Below the pieces are notes generated by a model that did not search any database, was not told where the DNA came from, and worked only from the letters and a program-made list of their open reading frames with translations. Both the position numbers and the translations under genes were made by a program. From Thiobacillus thioparus DSM 505 (lineage in GTDB: Bacteria; Pseudomonadota; Gammaproteobacteria; Burkholderiales; Thiobacillaceae), in assembly GCF_000373385.1 (NCBI RefSeq), contig NZ_KB891318.1, forward strand, positions 187 through 44,251: a DNA stretch of 44,065 bases. Reading direction: 5' to 3'. This document shows, in pieces, positions 1 to 9,425 of the stretch; positions within the stretch are counted from its first letter, which is position 1; every line of letters starts with the position of its first letter.

Positions 1-795
1 GTCTACATGAACAAGGCCGACATGGTCGACGACGCCGAACTGCTCGAGCTCGTCGAAATGGAAATCCGTGAACTCCTGTCCAAGTACGACTTCCCCGGCG
101 ACGACACCCCCATCATCATCGGTTCCGCCCTGAAAGCCCTCGAAGGCGACCAGAGCGACATCGGCGAGCCCAGCATCATGAAGCTGGCCGACGCCCTCGA
201 CAACTACATCCCCGAGCCCGAGCGCGCCATTGACAAGCCCTTCCTGATGCCGGTTGAAGACGTCTTCTCCATCTCTGGTCGCGGCACCGTCGTCACCGGT
301 CGTGTCGAGCGCGGCGTCATCAAGGTTGGCGAAGAAATCGAAATCGTCGGCATCGTCCCCACCGCCAAGACCACCTGCACCGGTGTTGAGATGTTCCGCA
401 AGCTGCTTGACCAGGGTCAGGCGGGCGACAACGTCGGCGTCCTGCTGCGCGGCACCAAGCGTGAAGAAGTCCAGCGCGGCCAGGTCCTGGCCAAGCCCGG
501 CTCCATCAAGCCGCACACCAAGTTCTCTGCCGAGATCTACGTGCTGTCGAAAGACGAAGGGGGTCGTCACACCCCGTTCTTCAACGGCTACCGTCCGCAG
601 TTTTATTTCCGCACCACCGACGTCACGGGCAGCATTGAACTGCCGGCAGGCACCGAGATGGTGATGCCTGGCGACAACGTCAGCATCAAAGTCTCGTTGA
701 TTCAGCCGATCGCCATGGACGAAGGTCTGCGTTTCGCCATCCGCGAAGGCGGTCGTACCGTCGGTGCGGGTGTCGTGGCTAAGATCGAAGAGTAA
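1..795 (+). CDS. tuf: Elongation factor Tu, 3' part (5' end outside window)
   Basis: EF-Tu is the GTPase that carries aminoacyl-tRNA to the ribosomal A site. The reading frame is open from base 1 and encodes the last 264 residues, so roughly the first 130 of about 396 residues are missing. The visible part begins at the guanine-specificity motif NKAD, continues through the end of the G domain, then beta-barrel domain 2 (from about the [22 protein letters not shown] segment start) and domain 3, which carries the conserved [20 protein letters not shown] stretch. It ends 9 bases before rpsJ, the usual end of the str cluster leading into the S10 cluster. The first in-frame ATG here is internal, not the start. 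Confidence 0.98.
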   Translation, partial: VYMNKADMVDDAELLELVEMEIRELLSKYDFPGDDTPIIIGSALKALEGDQSDIGEPSIMKLADALDNYIPEPERAIDKPFLMPVEDVFSISGRGTVVTGRVERGVIKVGEEIEIVGIVPTAKTTCTGVEMFRKLLDQGQAGDNVGVLLRGTKREEVQRGQVLAKPGSIKPHTKFSAEIYVLSKDEGGRHTPFFNGYRPQFYFRTTDVTGSIELPAGTEMVMPGDNVSIKVSLIQPIAMDEGLRFAIREGGRTVGAGVVAKIEE

Positions 796-804
796 GGCTC
801 AATA

Positions 805-1113
805 ATGCAAAACCAGAAAATCCGCATCCGCCTGAAGGCGTTTGACTACAAACTGATCGACCAGTCCGCGCTCGAAATCGTGGAGACGGCCAAGCGTACC
901 GGCGCCGTGGTCAAGGGCCCGGTCCCGTTGCCGACATCGATCGAGCGTTTTGATGTGTTGCGTTCCCCGCACGTCAACAAGACGTCGCGCGACCAGTTCG
1001 AGATCCGCACCCATCGCCGTCTGATGGACATCATGGATCCGACCGACAAGACGGTCGATGCCCTGATGAAACTGGATCTGCCGGCTGGCGTCGACGTCGA
1101 AATCAAGTTGTAA
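805..1113 (+). CDS. rpsJ: 30S ribosomal protein S10
   Basis: S10 is a 30S head protein and, as NusE, a partner of NusB in boxA-dependent antitermination. The product has 102 residues, the normal length, starting [20 protein letters not shown] and containing the typical GPVPLPT loop segment. The start is the ATG nine bases after the tuf stop, preceded by AAGG. It is first in the S10 cluster, but 125 bases separate it from rplC, and a promoter begins at its stop codon, so it may be cotranscribed mainly with tuf. Confidence 0.98.
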   Translation: MQNQKIRIRLKAFDYKLIDQSALEIVETAKRTGAVVKGPVPLPTSIERFDVLRSPHVNKTSRDQFEIRTHRRLMDIMDPTDKTVDALMKLDLPAGVDVEIKL

Positions 1114-1136
1114 AAAGCGGGCGGCTTGGGTATACT
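1108..1136 (+). promoter_or_regulatory. Promoter for rplC and downstream S10-cluster genes
   Basis: A -35 hexamer TTGTAA (1108-1113, overlapping the rpsJ stop codon), a 17-base spacer and a -10 hexamer TATACT (1131-1136) fit a sigma70-type promoter. A perfect 7-bp inverted repeat, GGGCGGC (1119-1125) and GCCGCCC (1137-1143), brackets the -10. Transcription would begin near 1143, giving a leader of about 95 bases before rplC with a weaker stem at 1164-1183. Motif reading only. Confidence 0.65.
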
Positions 1137-1238
1137 GCCGCCCCTTCAGTTGTACCAATAGTCGCCGGTCAATTGTAATCGGCACCTAAAACCCTTGTCC
1201 GTGGCTTCGGCTGCCGGCTTGAGATAGGAAATACAAAG

Positions 1239-1883
1239 ATGAGTATCGGGCTCGTTGGCCGCAAGGTCGGCATGACCCGCATTTTTACCGAGAACGGTGC
1301 GTCCGTTCCGGTGACGGTGCTGGAAATGTCAAACAATCGTGTGACGCAAGTGCGCACGCCAGAAAACGACGGTTATTCTGCTGTGCAGGTTGCCTATGGC
1401 AGCCGCCGCAATAGCCGTGTCAATAAATCGGAAGCCGGACATTACGCCAAGGCGGGCGTGGACGCGGGCGAGTTGCTGCGCGAGTTTCGCGTGCCTGCAG
1501 ATGTTGCAGCCCAGTACCAGGCTGGCGCTGCGGTTTCTGTGGCGGTGCTGCAGGCGGGGCAGAAGGTGGATGTTACCGGTGTGACGCAGGGCAAGGGCTT
1601 TGCGGGCACCATCAAGCGCCATAACTTCAAGTCGCAGCGGGCTACGCACGGCAACTCGCGTTCGCACAATGTGCCGGGCTCCATCGGTATGGCGCAGGAT
1701 CCGGGTCGCGTGTTCCCGGGCAAACGCATGTCCGGCCATATGGGTGCAGTGACCTGCACCAAGCAGAACCTTGAGGTTGTGCGCGTCGATGCGGAGCGTG
1801 GGCTGGTGCTGTTGAAGGGCGCCGTTCCGGGTTCCAAGGGTGGACATGTCGTGGTGCGCCCGGCAGTGAAAGGGGGTGCCTAA
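1239..1883 (+). CDS. rplC: 50S ribosomal protein L3
   Basis: L3 is an early-assembling 50S protein whose loop reaches towards the peptidyl transferase centre. The 214 residues match the family length. The product begins [20 protein letters not shown] and carries the conserved [13 protein letters not shown] segment with the following [14 protein letters not shown] region, which includes the Gln (AQDPGRV) that is methylated by PrmB in other proteobacteria. The start is preceded by AGGAAA. The stop overlaps the rplD start (TAATG), which suggests coupled translation. Confidence 0.98.
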   Translation: MSIGLVGRKVGMTRIFTENGASVPVTVLEMSNNRVTQVRTPENDGYSAVQVAYGSRRNSRVNKSEAGHYAKAGVDAGELLREFRVPADVAAQYQAGAAVSVAVLQAGQKVDVTGVTQGKGFAGTIKRHNFKSQRATHGNSRSHNVPGSIGMAQDPGRVFPGKRMSGHMGAVTCTKQNLEVVRVDAERGLVLLKGAVPGSKGGHVVVRPAVKGGA

Positions 1884-2500
1884 TGGATTTGACCGTCATT
1901 AATGACCAGGGTCAGCAGGTGACCAGTGTCACCGCTTCCGACGAAACCTTTGGTCGCGACTACAACGAGGCGCTGGTGCATCAGGTGGTGACCGCATTCC
2001 AGGCCAATGCGCGCAGCGGAAACCGCGCGCAGCAGACGCGTGCCGAAGTGACGGCCTCCACGCACAAGCCGTGGCGTCAAAAGGGTACCGGTCGTGCGCG
2101 TTCCGGCCGTACCTCGAGCCCAATCTGGCGCGGCGGCGGTGTGACTTTCCCGAACAAGCCGAACGAGAACTTCTCCCACAAGGTGAACCGCAAGATGTAC
2201 CGTGCAGGCCTTGCGACCATCCTGTCGCAGCTTGCGCGCGATGGCAAGCTCAAGGTCGTCGAGAGCTTGGGGATCGATTCGCCCAAGACCAAGTTGCTTG
2301 CCAACAAGCTCAAGTCGATGGGCTATGGCAAGGTCATGATCATTGCGGACAGCGTGGACGACAATCTGTGGTTGTCTTCGCGCAATCTGCCGAACGTCTA
2401 CGTGGTCGAGCCGCATCAGGCTGACCCGTGGAGTCTGGTCAAATTTGGCAACGTGCTGATCACCAAGGCGGCGGTCAAGCAGTTTGAGGAGATGGTGTGA
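1883..2500 (+). CDS. rplD: 50S ribosomal protein L4
   Basis: L4 binds 23S rRNA and lines the exit tunnel. In gammaproteobacteria it also represses the S10 operon; nothing here proves that role. The product has 205 residues. The extended tunnel loop is visible in the [19 protein letters not shown] region, which matches the family. The gene starts on the last base of the rplC stop codon and ends one base into the rplW start, so rplC, rplD and rplW are tightly coupled. Confidence 0.98.
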   Translation: MDLTVINDQGQQVTSVTASDETFGRDYNEALVHQVVTAFQANARSGNRAQQTRAEVTASTHKPWRQKGTGRARSGRTSSPIWRGGGVTFPNKPNENFSHKVNRKMYRAGLATILSQLARDGKLKVVESLGIDSPKTKLLANKLKSMGYGKVMIIADSVDDNLWLSSRNLPNVYVVEPHQADPWSLVKFGNVLITKAAVKQFEEMV

Positions 2501-2805
2501 TGAATGCGATCAGTCAGGAGCGCTTGCTCAAAGTCATTCTCGCGCCAGTGATCTCCGAAAAGAGCACGCGCGTGGCCGACAAGCTGAACCAGGTTGTTTT
2601 TCGTGTGTTGCCCGACGCGACCAAGCAGGAAATTGGCGCAGCGGTTGCCAGTCTGTTCAAGGTTGAAGTGACGGGTGTGCAGGTACTGAACGTCAAGGGC
2701 AAGGTCAAACGCTCCGGTCGTGTCACGGGTCGCCGTGACAACTGGAAGAAAGCGTATGTCACCCTGAAGCCGGGTCAGGACATCGACTTCGCGTCCGGCC
2801 AGTAA
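2500..2805 (+). CDS. rplW: 50S ribosomal protein L23
   Basis: L23 sits at the exit of the ribosomal tunnel and docks trigger factor and SRP. The product has 101 residues, beginning [20 protein letters not shown], with the usual [14 protein letters not shown] and [15 protein letters not shown] segments. I chose the ATG at 2500, which overlaps the rplD stop (ATGA) and has GAGGAG nine bases upstream. The in-frame GTG one codon earlier is less likely. Confidence 0.97.
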   Translation: MNAISQERLLKVILAPVISEKSTRVADKLNQVVFRVLPDATKQEIGAAVASLFKVEVTGVQVLNVKGKVKRSGRVTGRRDNWKKAYVTLKPGQDIDFASGQ

Positions 2806-2816
2806 GGGAGAAAAAC

Positions 2817-3644
2817 ATGGCACTGATTAAAGTCAAACCCACCTCTGCCGGCCGCCGCGCGGTCGTCAAGGTCGTTACGCCCGGCCTACACAAAGGCAAG
2901 CCGGTCGCAGCCCTGCTCGAGCCGAAAAAGCGCGGATCGGGCCGCAACAATAACGGCCATATTACGGTTCGTCACAAGGGTGGCGGTCACAAGCAGCATT
3001 ACCGCGTGGTCGATTTTCGTCGCAACAAGGACGGTATTCCCGCGAAGGTCGAGCGTCTGGAATATGACCCCAACCGTTCCGCCCATCTGGCCCTGTTGTG
3101 TTATGCCGATGGCGAGCGCCGTTACATCATCGCGCCCCGCGGCATTGCGGTGGGCGCACAGCTGTTGAACGGCGCTGAAGCACCGATCAAGGCCGGCAAT
3201 TGTCTGCCGCTGCGCAGCATTCCAGTTGGTAGCACGGTTCACTGCGTCGAGATGATGCCGGGCAAGGGCGCGCAGATTGCGCGCTCGGCCGGTACCTCGG
3301 TCCAGCTGCTGGCACGGGAAGGCAGTTATGCCCAGTTGCGTCTGCGTTCGGGTGAAATCCGCAAGGTGCACGTTGATTGCCGTGCCACGCTGGGCGAGGC
3401 GGGCAACGAAGAGCACAGCCTGCGTTCGATCGGCAAAGCCGGTGCGATGCGTTGGCGCGGCGTGCGTCCGACGGTTCGCGGCGTCGTGATGAACCCGGTC
3501 GATCACCCGCACGGTGGTGGTGAAGGTCGTACTGCGGCGGGTCGGCATCCGGTCAGTCCGTGGGGTACCCCGACCAAGGGTTATCGCACCCGCAGCAACA
3601 AGCGCACCTCCAACATGATCGTCCGCCGCCGTCACGCGCGCTGA
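2817..3644 (+). CDS. rplB: 50S ribosomal protein L2
   Basis: L2 is a large, highly conserved 50S protein needed for subunit association and peptidyl transfer. The product has 275 residues, normal for the family. It starts [19 protein letters not shown]. The hallmark [15 protein letters not shown] segment near the C-terminus contains the conserved His associated with peptidyl transferase function. A GGGAGA ribosome-binding site lies just upstream, eleven bases after rplW. Confidence 0.98.
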   Translation: MALIKVKPTSAGRRAVVKVVTPGLHKGKPVAALLEPKKRGSGRNNNGHITVRHKGGGHKQHYRVVDFRRNKDGIPAKVERLEYDPNRSAHLALLCYADGERRYIIAPRGIAVGAQLLNGAEAPIKAGNCLPLRSIPVGSTVHCVEMMPGKGAQIARSAGTSVQLLAREGSYAQLRLRSGEIRKVHVDCRATLGEAGNEEHSLRSIGKAGAMRWRGVRPTVRGVVMNPVDHPHGGGEGRTAAGRHPVSPWGTPTKGYRTRSNKRTSNMIVRRRHAR

Positions 3645-3659
3645 TTGAGGTAGAAAGAT

Positions 3660-3935
3660 ATGGCACGTTCAATTAAAAAAGGCCCGTTCGTTGACGGGCA
3701 CCTGCTGAAAAAGATCGAAACCGTGCGCGGCTCGAACGACAAGCGCCCGATCAAAACCTGGTCGCGTCGTTCCACCGTGCTGCCCGATTTCATCGGGCTG
3801 ACGATTGCTGTGCATAACGGCCGTCAGCATGTGCCGGTGTTTGTGACCGAAAACATGGTCGGCCACAAGCTGGGCGAGTTCTCCCTGACGCGTACCTTCA
3901 AGGGCCACGTTGCGGACAAGAAGGCGAAGAAATAA
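3660..3935 (+). CDS. rpsS: 30S ribosomal protein S19
   Basis: S19 lies in the 30S head and contacts S13 and the A-site side. The product has 91 residues, beginning [20 protein letters not shown], with the conserved [19 protein letters not shown] region and a lysine-rich C-terminus. GAGGT lies nine bases upstream. It is followed after 10 bases by rplV. Confidence 0.98.
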   Translation: MARSIKKGPFVDGHLLKKIETVRGSNDKRPIKTWSRRSTVLPDFIGLTIAVHNGRQHVPVFVTENMVGHKLGEFSLTRTFKGHVADKKAKK

Positions 3936-3945
3936 GGAGCGCATG

Positions 3946-4275
3946 ATGGAAGTTTCTGCAGTTTTGCGTGGTACCCGCCTGTCCGCACAGAAAGGCCGTC
4001 TGGTTGCTGACCAGATCCGCGGCCTCCGCGTGGAGAAGGCGTTGAACATTCTGGCCTTCAGCCCGAAAAAAGGCGCCGGCATCATCAAGAAAGTGCTCGA
4101 GTCGGCGATCGCCAATGCCGAGCACAACGAAGGTGCCGACATCGACACCCTGAAAGTCAAGACGATCTATGTCGACCAGGGTTCTGTGCTGAAGCGCTTT
4201 ACTGCCCGCGCCAAAGGCCGTGGCAACCGTATTAGCAAACCGACCTGTCACATCACTGTGACGGTTGGCGATTAA
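3946..4275 (+). CDS. rplV: 50S ribosomal protein L22
   Basis: L22 lines the exit tunnel opposite L4; its loop is a known site of macrolide-resistance changes. The product has 109 residues, starting [20 protein letters not shown], with the [10 protein letters not shown] and [12 protein letters not shown] segments typical of the family. Two ATGs stand in tandem (3943 and 3946). I chose the second because it is six bases after AAGGAG, whereas the first is only three bases away. Confidence 0.97.
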   Translation: MEVSAVLRGTRLSAQKGRLVADQIRGLRVEKALNILAFSPKKGAGIIKKVLESAIANAEHNEGADIDTLKVKTIYVDQGSVLKRFTARAKGRGNRISKPTCHITVTVGD

Positions 4276-4284
4276 GGAAGCGCC

Positions 4285-4989
4285 ATGGGACAAAAAATAC
4301 ATCCGATCGGGTTCCGCCTTGGTGTTCAGCGTATCTGGACGGCCAAGTGGTACGGCTCCAACCGCAATTTCTCCAGCACGCTGCTGGAGGACATCAAGGT
4401 TCGTGACTATCTGAAAAAGAAGCTTGCCCATGCGTCGGTCTCCAAGGTGCTGATCGAGCGTCCAGCGAAGAACGCACGCATCACGATTTTCAGCGGCCGC
4501 CCCGGTGTGGTGATCGGCAAGAAAGGTGAAGACATCGAAGTGCTGCGCGGCGAACTGGCGCGCCTGATGTCAGTGCCGGTGCATGTCAATATCGAAGAAG
4601 TGCGCAAGCCGGAAACCGATGCGCAGATCATCGCCGACGGCATTGCCCAGCAGCTTGAAAAGCGCGTGATGTTCCGCCGCGCCATGAAGCGCGCCATGCA
4701 GAACGCCATGCGTCTGGGTGCCCAGGGCATCAAGATCATGAGCTCGGGCCGCCTGAACGGTGCCGAGATCGCGCGTACCGAGTGGTATCGCGAAGGCCGC
4801 GTACCGCTGCATACCTTGCGCGCCGAAATCGATTATGGTTTTGCCGAAGCGAAAACGACCTACGGCATCATCGGTATCAAAGTGTGGGTCTACAAGGGCG
4901 ATGCGCTGAATCGCGGCGAACAGCCTGTGGCCGCAGAACAGGAAAAGCGCGGCAAGAAATCAGGAGTGAAACATGCTGCAGCCAGCTAG
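4285..4989 (+). CDS. rpsC: 30S ribosomal protein S3
   Basis: S3 forms part of the mRNA entry channel and helicase activity of the 30S head. The product has 234 residues. The N-terminal [13 protein letters not shown] motif, a type-II KH domain with the [15 protein letters not shown] loop, and the C-terminal S3 domain ([19 protein letters not shown]) are present. AAGGA precedes the start. Its last 17 bases overlap the beginning of rplP. Confidence 0.98.
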   Translation: MGQKIHPIGFRLGVQRIWTAKWYGSNRNFSSTLLEDIKVRDYLKKKLAHASVSKVLIERPAKNARITIFSGRPGVVIGKKGEDIEVLRGELARLMSVPVHVNIEEVRKPETDAQIIADGIAQQLEKRVMFRRAMKRAMQNAMRLGAQGIKIMSSGRLNGAEIARTEWYREGRVPLHTLRAEIDYGFAEAKTTYGIIGIKVWVYKGDALNRGEQPVAAEQEKRGKKSGVKHAAAS

Positions 4990-5389
4990 AAGAAAATACC
5001 GCAAGGAACAGAAGGGCCGTAACACTGGCCTCGCAACGCGCGGTGCCGATGTGAGTTTTGGTGATTTCGGTCTGAAAGCAGTCGGCCGCGGTCGTTTGAC
5101 TGCGCGTCAGATCGAAGCTGCGCGTCGTGCGATGACCCGTCACATCAAGCGTGGCGGCCGTATCTGGATCCGTATTTTCCCGGACAAGCCGATTTCGCGT
5201 AAACCTGCCGAAGTGCGGATGGGTAATGGTAAGGGTGCGCCGGAATACTACGTCGCCGAAATCCAACCGGGCAAAGTGTTGTACGAGATGGATGGTGTGA
5301 ACGAGACGTTGGCACGCGAGGCGTTCCGCCTGGCAGCGGCCAAGCTGCCGATCGCGACCACCTTCGTAACCCGCATGATCGGGAGCTGA
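4973..5389 (+). CDS. rplP: 50S ribosomal protein L16
   Basis: L16 organises the A-site tRNA pocket of the 50S subunit. The product has 138 residues, starting [19 protein letters not shown]. The family segments [20 protein letters not shown] and [10 protein letters not shown] are present. Translation starts inside the rpsC 3' end, 17 bases before the rpsC stop codon finishes, with GGAG shortly upstream. Confidence 0.98.
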   Translation: MLQPARRKYRKEQKGRNTGLATRGADVSFGDFGLKAVGRGRLTARQIEAARRAMTRHIKRGGRIWIRIFPDKPISRKPAEVRMGNGKGAPEYYVAEIQPGKVLYEMDGVNETLAREAFRLAAAKLPIATTFVTRMIGS

Positions 5390-5392
5390 GTG

Positions 5393-5587
5393 ATGAATAC
5401 GAAAGAAATGCGCGGCAAGAATGCCGCGGAGTTGAAGCAGGAACTGGAATCGCTGTTGCGTGCCCACTTTGCATTGCGTATGCAGGTGGCGACCCAGCAG
5501 TCGAGCAAGACTGCTGATCTGGGCAAGCTGCGCCGCGATATTGCCCGGGTCAAGACCATTATGCGCGAGAAGGCGGGTCAAGCATGA
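5393..5587 (+). CDS. rpmC: 50S ribosomal protein L29
   Basis: L29 is a small two-helix protein near the tunnel exit next to L23. The product has 64 residues, starting [20 protein letters not shown], with the LRMQVATQQ and [13 protein letters not shown] segments of the family. I chose the ATG at 5393, seven bases after GGAG, over the in-frame GTG one codon earlier. The stop overlaps the rpsQ start (ATGA). Confidence 0.97.
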   Translation: MNTKEMRGKNAAELKQELESLLRAHFALRMQVATQQSSKTADLGKLRRDIARVKTIMREKAGQA

Positions 5588-5847
5588 CTGAAGTCAAGAA
5601 GATGGTGCGCACGCTGACTGGGCGTGTGGTGAGCGACAAGATGAACAAGACGGTCACGGTTCTGGTTGAGCGTCGGGTCAAGCATCCGGTCATCGGCAAG
5701 GTGATCCGTTTGTCGAAAAAGTATCACGCCCACGATGAAAACAACGAGTTTCACGAGGGCGACATGGTGCAGATCGAAGAATCGCGTAAATTGTCGCGTA
5801 CCAAGGCCTGGACCGTCAGCAAGTTGATCGAGCGCGCCCGCGTTTAA
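5584..5847 (+). CDS. rpsQ: 30S ribosomal protein S17
   Basis: S17 is a primary 16S rRNA-binding protein with an OB fold. The product has 87 residues. It contains [20 protein letters not shown] near the start and the [18 protein letters not shown] motif, both diagnostic. It overlaps rpmC by four bases. A 166-base spacer with a promoter and structured leader follows, so rpsQ ends the S10 cluster. Confidence 0.98.
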   Translation: MTEVKKMVRTLTGRVVSDKMNKTVTVLVERRVKHPVIGKVIRLSKKYHAHDENNEFHEGDMVQIEESRKLSRTKAWTVSKLIERARV

Positions 5848-5850
5848 GGC

Positions 5851-5879
5851 TTGCGTGAGGCAATCAAACCCGGTATAGT
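5851..5879 (+). promoter_or_regulatory. Promoter for the rplN (spc) cluster
   Basis: A -35 hexamer TTGCGT (5851-5856), a 17-base spacer and a -10 hexamer TATAGT (5874-5879) lie just after the rpsQ stop. A perfect 7-bp inverted repeat, AAACCCG (5866-5872) and CGGGTTT (5882-5888), is centred on the -10. Transcription starting near 5886 would give a leader of roughly 130 bases before rplN. Confidence 0.65.
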
Positions 5880-5885
5880 GTCGGG

Positions 5886-6013
5886 TTTTCCGGTTGGTGA
5901 GCCGGTTTTGAATCCGGTTCGCTGACTCAAGCAATCCCGCCATGGGCGGGAGTTCTCCCGAACGGGTTCCAAAACTGGCCACCGCTGTGGTGGATAAAGT
6001 TGGAGGCAATTAA
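5886..6013 (+). promoter_or_regulatory. Structured 5' leader of rplN mRNA
   Basis: The leader contains three CCGGTT hexamers at exactly 12-base intervals (5890, 5902, 5914). A stem TCCCGCC/GGCGGGA with a three-base loop lies at 5935-5951, and a stem CCACC/GGTGG with a five-base loop at 5979-5993. A GGAGG ribosome-binding site lies at 6002-6006. No known r-protein binding element was recognised. It could be an autoregulatory leader, but that is inference. Confidence 0.4.
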
Positions 6014-6382
6014 ATGATTCAGATGCAGTCCGTATTGGACGTGGCAGACAACACCGGTGCACGCTCGGTTATGTGTATCAAGGTGCTGGGCGGCAGCCAC
6101 CGTCGTTATGCAGGTGTGGGCGACATCATCAAGGTCAGCATCAAGGATGCTGCGCCGCGTGGCCGCGTGAAAAAGGGCGACATCTACAATGCTGTGGTGG
6201 TTCGTACCGCCAAGGGCGTGCGTCGCCCGGATGGCTCGCTGGTGCGCTTTGACGGCAACGCTGCGGTGTTGTTGAACAATAAATTAGAGCCGATCGGCAC
6301 CCGTATCTTCGGGCCGGTTACCCGTGAGTTGCGTACCGAGAAGTTCATGAAGATCGTCTCGCTTGCGCCCGAGGTTCTGTGA
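6014..6382 (+). CDS. rplN: 50S ribosomal protein L14
   Basis: L14 sits at the subunit interface and is the docking site for the silencing factor RsfS. The product has 122 residues, starting [20 protein letters not shown], with the [17 protein letters not shown] and [19 protein letters not shown] regions of the family. GGAGG lies seven bases upstream. It opens the spc-type cluster behind its own promoter and leader. Confidence 0.98.
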   Translation: MIQMQSVLDVADNTGARSVMCIKVLGGSHRRYAGVGDIIKVSIKDAAPRGRVKKGDIYNAVVVRTAKGVRRPDGSLVRFDGNAAVLLNNKLEPIGTRIFGPVTRELRTEKFMKIVSLAPEVL

Positions 6383-6391
6383 GAGGGAATC

Positions 6392-6715
6392 ATGGCACGT
6401 ATTCGTAAAAGCGATCAGGTGGTCGTCCTGGCCGGAAAAGACAAGGGCAAGCGCGGCGTCGTCCTGCGTGTGCTGGATGACGGTCATGTGGTGGTTGAGG
6501 GTGTGAATCGGGTGAAGAAACATCAGAAGCCCAATCCCATGCGCAACATCCAGGGCGGGATCGTCGAGAAAGAGATGCCGATTCAGGCTTCGAATGTCGC
6601 ATTGTTCAATGCTGGCACGCAGAAGGCGGATCGCGTGGGTTACAAGATGCTGGAGGACGGCCGCAAGGTGCGGGTATACAAGTCCAATGGCGAAATGGTT
6701 GACGCTCAGGGGTGA
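6392..6715 (+). CDS. rplX: 50S ribosomal protein L24
   Basis: L24 initiates 50S assembly near the tunnel exit. The product has 107 residues. The KOW motif is visible near the N-terminus ([20 protein letters not shown]), followed by [11 protein letters not shown] and [10 protein letters not shown], typical of the family. GAGAGGG precedes the start. The stop codon lies within the ribosome-binding region of rplE. Confidence 0.98.
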   Translation: MARIRKSDQVVVLAGKDKGKRGVVLRVLDDGHVVVEGVNRVKKHQKPNPMRNIQGGIVEKEMPIQASNVALFNAGTQKADRVGYKMLEDGRKVRVYKSNGEMVDAQG

Positions 6716-6717
6716 TC

Positions 6718-7257
6718 ATGGCGCGTTTTCAAGAATTGTATCGTGAGACGGTGGTGCCCAAGCTGGTCGAGCAGTTTGGTTATAAATCCATCATGGAAGT
6801 GCCGCGTATCCAGAAGATCACCCTGAACATGGGGGTTGGCGAGGCGGTGGCTGACAAGAAGGTGATGGACCACGCAGTGGCTGACATGCAGAAGATCGCG
6901 GGTCAGAAGCCGGTTGTCACTAAGTCCAAGAAGTCGATTGCCGGCTTCAAGATCCGTGAGAACTATCCGGTCGGCTGCATGGTGACCCTGCGCCGCGCCC
7001 AGATGTACGAATTTCTGGACCGTCTGGTCACGGTGGCCATGCCGCGTATCCGCGACTTTCGTGGCATTTCGGGCAAGTCCTTCGATGGCCGTGGCAACTA
7101 CAACATGGGTGTCAAGGAACAGATCATTTTTCCCGAGATCGAGTACGACAAGATCGATGCGTTGCGTGGCATGAACATCACGATCACCACCACCGCCAAG
7201 ACTGATGATGAAGCGCGAGCCCTGCTTGCCGCCTTCAGTTTCCCGTTCAAGAATTGA
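6718..7257 (+). CDS. rplE: 50S ribosomal protein L5
   Basis: L5 binds 5S rRNA and contacts P-site tRNA. The product has 179 residues, exactly the usual length, when started at the ATG at 6718 ([20 protein letters not shown]). An in-frame GTG two codons upstream is less likely because AGGGGT at 6708-6713 fits the ATG. The segments [26 protein letters not shown] and [18 protein letters not shown] are diagnostic. Confidence 0.98.
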   Translation: MARFQELYRETVVPKLVEQFGYKSIMEVPRIQKITLNMGVGEAVADKKVMDHAVADMQKIAGQKPVVTKSKKSIAGFKIRENYPVGCMVTLRRAQMYEFLDRLVTVAMPRIRDFRGISGKSFDGRGNYNMGVKEQIIFPEIEYDKIDALRGMNITITTTAKTDDEARALLAAFSFPFKN

Positions 7258-7264
7258 GGTAGGC

Positions 7265-7570
7265 ATGGCCAAGTTATCCTTGATTAATCGCGAAGAAAAG
7301 CGCGCGCGCATGGTGAAGAAATATGCTGCCAAGCGTGCCGAGCTCAAAGCCGTCATCGCCAATGTGGCGACCAGCGACGAAGATCGCATGGCGGCATACA
7401 AGACGTTGCAGGAACTGCCGCGTAATTCCAGCCCTGTGAGACAGCGTAACCGCTGCCAATTGACGGGCCGTCCGCGTGGTGTGTTCAGCAAGTTTGGCCT
7501 GGCACGCGGGAAGCTGCGTGAGTATGCGATGCGGGGCGAGATCCCGGGCATCGTCAAGGCTAGCTGGTAA
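7265..7570 (+). CDS. rpsN: 30S ribosomal protein S14
   Basis: S14 is a late-assembling 30S head protein. This is the long, zinc-free form: 101 residues, starting [20 protein letters not shown], without the paired CxxC motifs of the short zinc form, and with the C-terminal [19 protein letters not shown] signature. The true start is 60 bases inside a longer open frame, at an ATG after GAGGTAGGC. A single long copy suggests no zinc-dependent switch at this locus. Confidence 0.98.
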   Translation: MAKLSLINREEKRARMVKKYAAKRAELKAVIANVATSDEDRMAAYKTLQELPRNSSPVRQRNRCQLTGRPRGVFSKFGLARGKLREYAMRGEIPGIVKASW

Positions 7571-7582
7571 GGGGTAGACGAT

Positions 7583-7978
7583 ATGAGTATGAGTGATCCC
7601 ATCGCGGACATGCTGACCCGCATCCGTAATGCGCAGGCGGTTGAAAAAGCGGCTGTCACGATGCCCTCCTCCAAGGTCAAAGTGGCGATAGCCAAGGTGC
7701 TGAAGGACGAAGGCTATATCGAGGATTTCGCTGTGCGTGGCGAGGCCGGTAAGCCTGAACTCGAGTTGCAACTGAAATATTACGCGGGCCGTCCGGTCAT
7801 CGAACGCATCGAGCGCGTCAGCAAGCCCGGTTTGCGCATCTATAAAGGCGCCGAAGACCTGCCGCGCGTCATGAACGGCTTGGGCGTGGCAATTGTCTCG
7901 ACCTCAAGCGGTGTGATGACCGACCGCCATGCGCGCGCCAAAGGCGTGGGTGGCGAAGTTCTGTGCGTGGTTGCGTAA
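7583..7978 (+). CDS. rpsH: 30S ribosomal protein S8
   Basis: S8 binds the central domain of 16S rRNA. In E. coli it also represses the spc operon at the rplE site; whether that holds here is unknown. The product has 131 residues, starting [18 protein letters not shown], with the C-terminal [20 protein letters not shown] motif. AAGGGG lies upstream. Confidence 0.98.
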   Translation: MSMSDPIADMLTRIRNAQAVEKAAVTMPSSKVKVAIAKVLKDEGYIEDFAVRGEAGKPELELQLKYYAGRPVIERIERVSKPGLRIYKGAEDLPRVMNGLGVAIVSTSSGVMTDRHARAKGVGGEVLCVVA

Positions 7979-7990
7979 AGGGGAGCGGAT

Positions 7991-8521
7991 ATGTCACGTG
8001 TAGCCAATAATCCTATTACGTTGCCGAAGGGTGTCGAAGTCACCTTGGGTGGCGCCATCTCCGTCAAGGGCCCGCTGGGCAGCATGAGTCGTGCAATGTC
8101 GTCCGATGTGACGGTTGCGCTCAATGAGGGTGTGCTGACCTTTGCACCTATCGGTGCAAGCATTCAGGCGAACGCCATGGCGGGGACCCTGCGTGCGCTG
8201 GTCAACAACATGGTGCAAGGTGTTTCCAAGGGGTTCGAGAAGAAGCTGACGCTGGTTGGGGTCGGTTATCGTGCTCAGGCTCAGGGTGATGCGCTCAATT
8301 TGACGCTTGGTTTCTCGCATCCGGTCGTGCACAAGATGCCGGCTGGCATCAAGGTTGAGACCCCGACGCAGACCGAGATCGTGATCAAGGGCATTGATCG
8401 CCAGGCTGTTGGGCAGGTGGCCGCCGACGTGCGCGCATACCGTCCGCCGGAGCCCTACAAGGGCAAGGGCGTTCGCTATAGCGACGAAGTGGTCATCAAG
8501 AAAGAGACCAAGAAGAAGTAA
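7991..8521 (+). CDS. rplF: 50S ribosomal protein L6
   Basis: L6 sits near the factor-binding stalk base and the sarcin-ricin loop. The product has 176 residues, the usual length. It starts [20 protein letters not shown], and the second repeat holds [11 protein letters not shown] and the C-terminal [16 protein letters not shown] signature. A GGGGAG site precedes the ATG. Confidence 0.98.
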   Translation: MSRVANNPITLPKGVEVTLGGAISVKGPLGSMSRAMSSDVTVALNEGVLTFAPIGASIQANAMAGTLRALVNNMVQGVSKGFEKKLTLVGVGYRAQAQGDALNLTLGFSHPVVHKMPAGIKVETPTQTEIVIKGIDRQAVGQVAADVRAYRPPEPYKGKGVRYSDEVVIKKETKKK

Positions 8522-8537
8522 GGCTTAAGGACAGATA

Positions 8538-8891
8538 ATGAACACCAAGCAATCACGGATTCGCAGAGCGCGCAAAACCCGCGCCAAAATCGCGGCCGTC
8601 AAGGCGATTCGCCTGGCAATTCACCGCACCAACAGTCACATCTACGCCCAGATCATTTCGGCGGATGGCGGAACGGTCATGACCAGCGTGTCCTCGAACG
8701 ACAAGGAACTGCGCGGCCAGCTGGCCAATGGCGGGAATGTGGCCGCGGCTGCGGCTGTGGGCAAGCGTCTGGCCGAAAAAGCCAAGGGCTTGGGCATTGA
8801 AAAAGTGGCTTTCGACCGAGCCGGCTTCAAGTTTCATGGGCGTGTGAAAGCCCTGGCTGAAGCGGCCCGCGAAGGCGGTTTGGCATTTTAA
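8538..8891 (+). CDS. rplR: 50S ribosomal protein L18
   Basis: L18 binds 5S rRNA with L5 and L25. The product has 117 residues, with a basic N-terminus ([20 protein letters not shown]), then [19 protein letters not shown] and the C-terminal [20 protein letters not shown] motif. AAGGA precedes the start. Confidence 0.98.
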   Translation: MNTKQSRIRRARKTRAKIAAVKAIRLAIHRTNSHIYAQIISADGGTVMTSVSSNDKELRGQLANGGNVAAAAAVGKRLAEKAKGLGIEKVAFDRAGFKFHGRVKALAEAAREGGLAF

Positions 8892-8906
8892 CGAGGCAGA
8901 ATCAAG

Positions 8907-9422
8907 ATGGCCCGTACAGCACCTACGAGTAACGAAGAGCGCGGCGACGGCTTGCGCGAAAAGATGATTTCGGTCAACCGCGTCACCAAAGTGGTGAAGG
9001 GCGGCCGGATCATGGGTTTTGCCGCATTGACCGTGGTTGGCGATGGCGATGGCGGCATCGGCATGGGCAAGGGCAAGTCCCGCGAAGTGCCCGTGGCCGT
9101 GCAGAAGGCCATGGAAGAAGCGCGTCGCAAGCTGGTCAAGATCAGCCTGAAGAACGGAACTTTCCATCACACCGTGGTGGGCCAGCATGGCGCGTCGCGC
9201 GTGCTGATCCAGCCGGCATCCGAAGGTACGGGCATCATCGCCGGGGGTGCGATGCGTGCAGTGTTCGAAGTCATGGGCGTGCAGAACGTGCTGGCCAAGT
9301 GCCTCGGTTCGACCAATCCCTATAACGTCGTGCGTGCCACGATCGACGGCCTGATGAAGATGTCCACGCCGTCCGAGATCGCAGCCAAGCGCGGCAAGTC
9401 TGTCGAAGACATTGCGGGGTAA
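8907..9422 (+). CDS. rpsE: 30S ribosomal protein S5
   Basis: S5 takes part in mRNA helicase activity and decoding fidelity. The product has 171 residues. The double-stranded-RNA-binding-like N-terminal domain is visible ([19 protein letters not shown], then [13 protein letters not shown]), as is the C-terminal domain with [17 protein letters not shown] lies before the ATG. rpmD follows after three bases. Confidence 0.98.
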   Translation: MARTAPTSNEERGDGLREKMISVNRVTKVVKGGRIMGFAALTVVGDGDGGIGMGKGKSREVPVAVQKAMEEARRKLVKISLKNGTFHHTVVGQHGASRVLIQPASEGTGIIAGGAMRAVFEVMGVQNVLAKCLGSTNPYNVVRATIDGLMKMSTPSEIAAKRGKSVEDIAG

Positions 9423-9425
9423 GTC

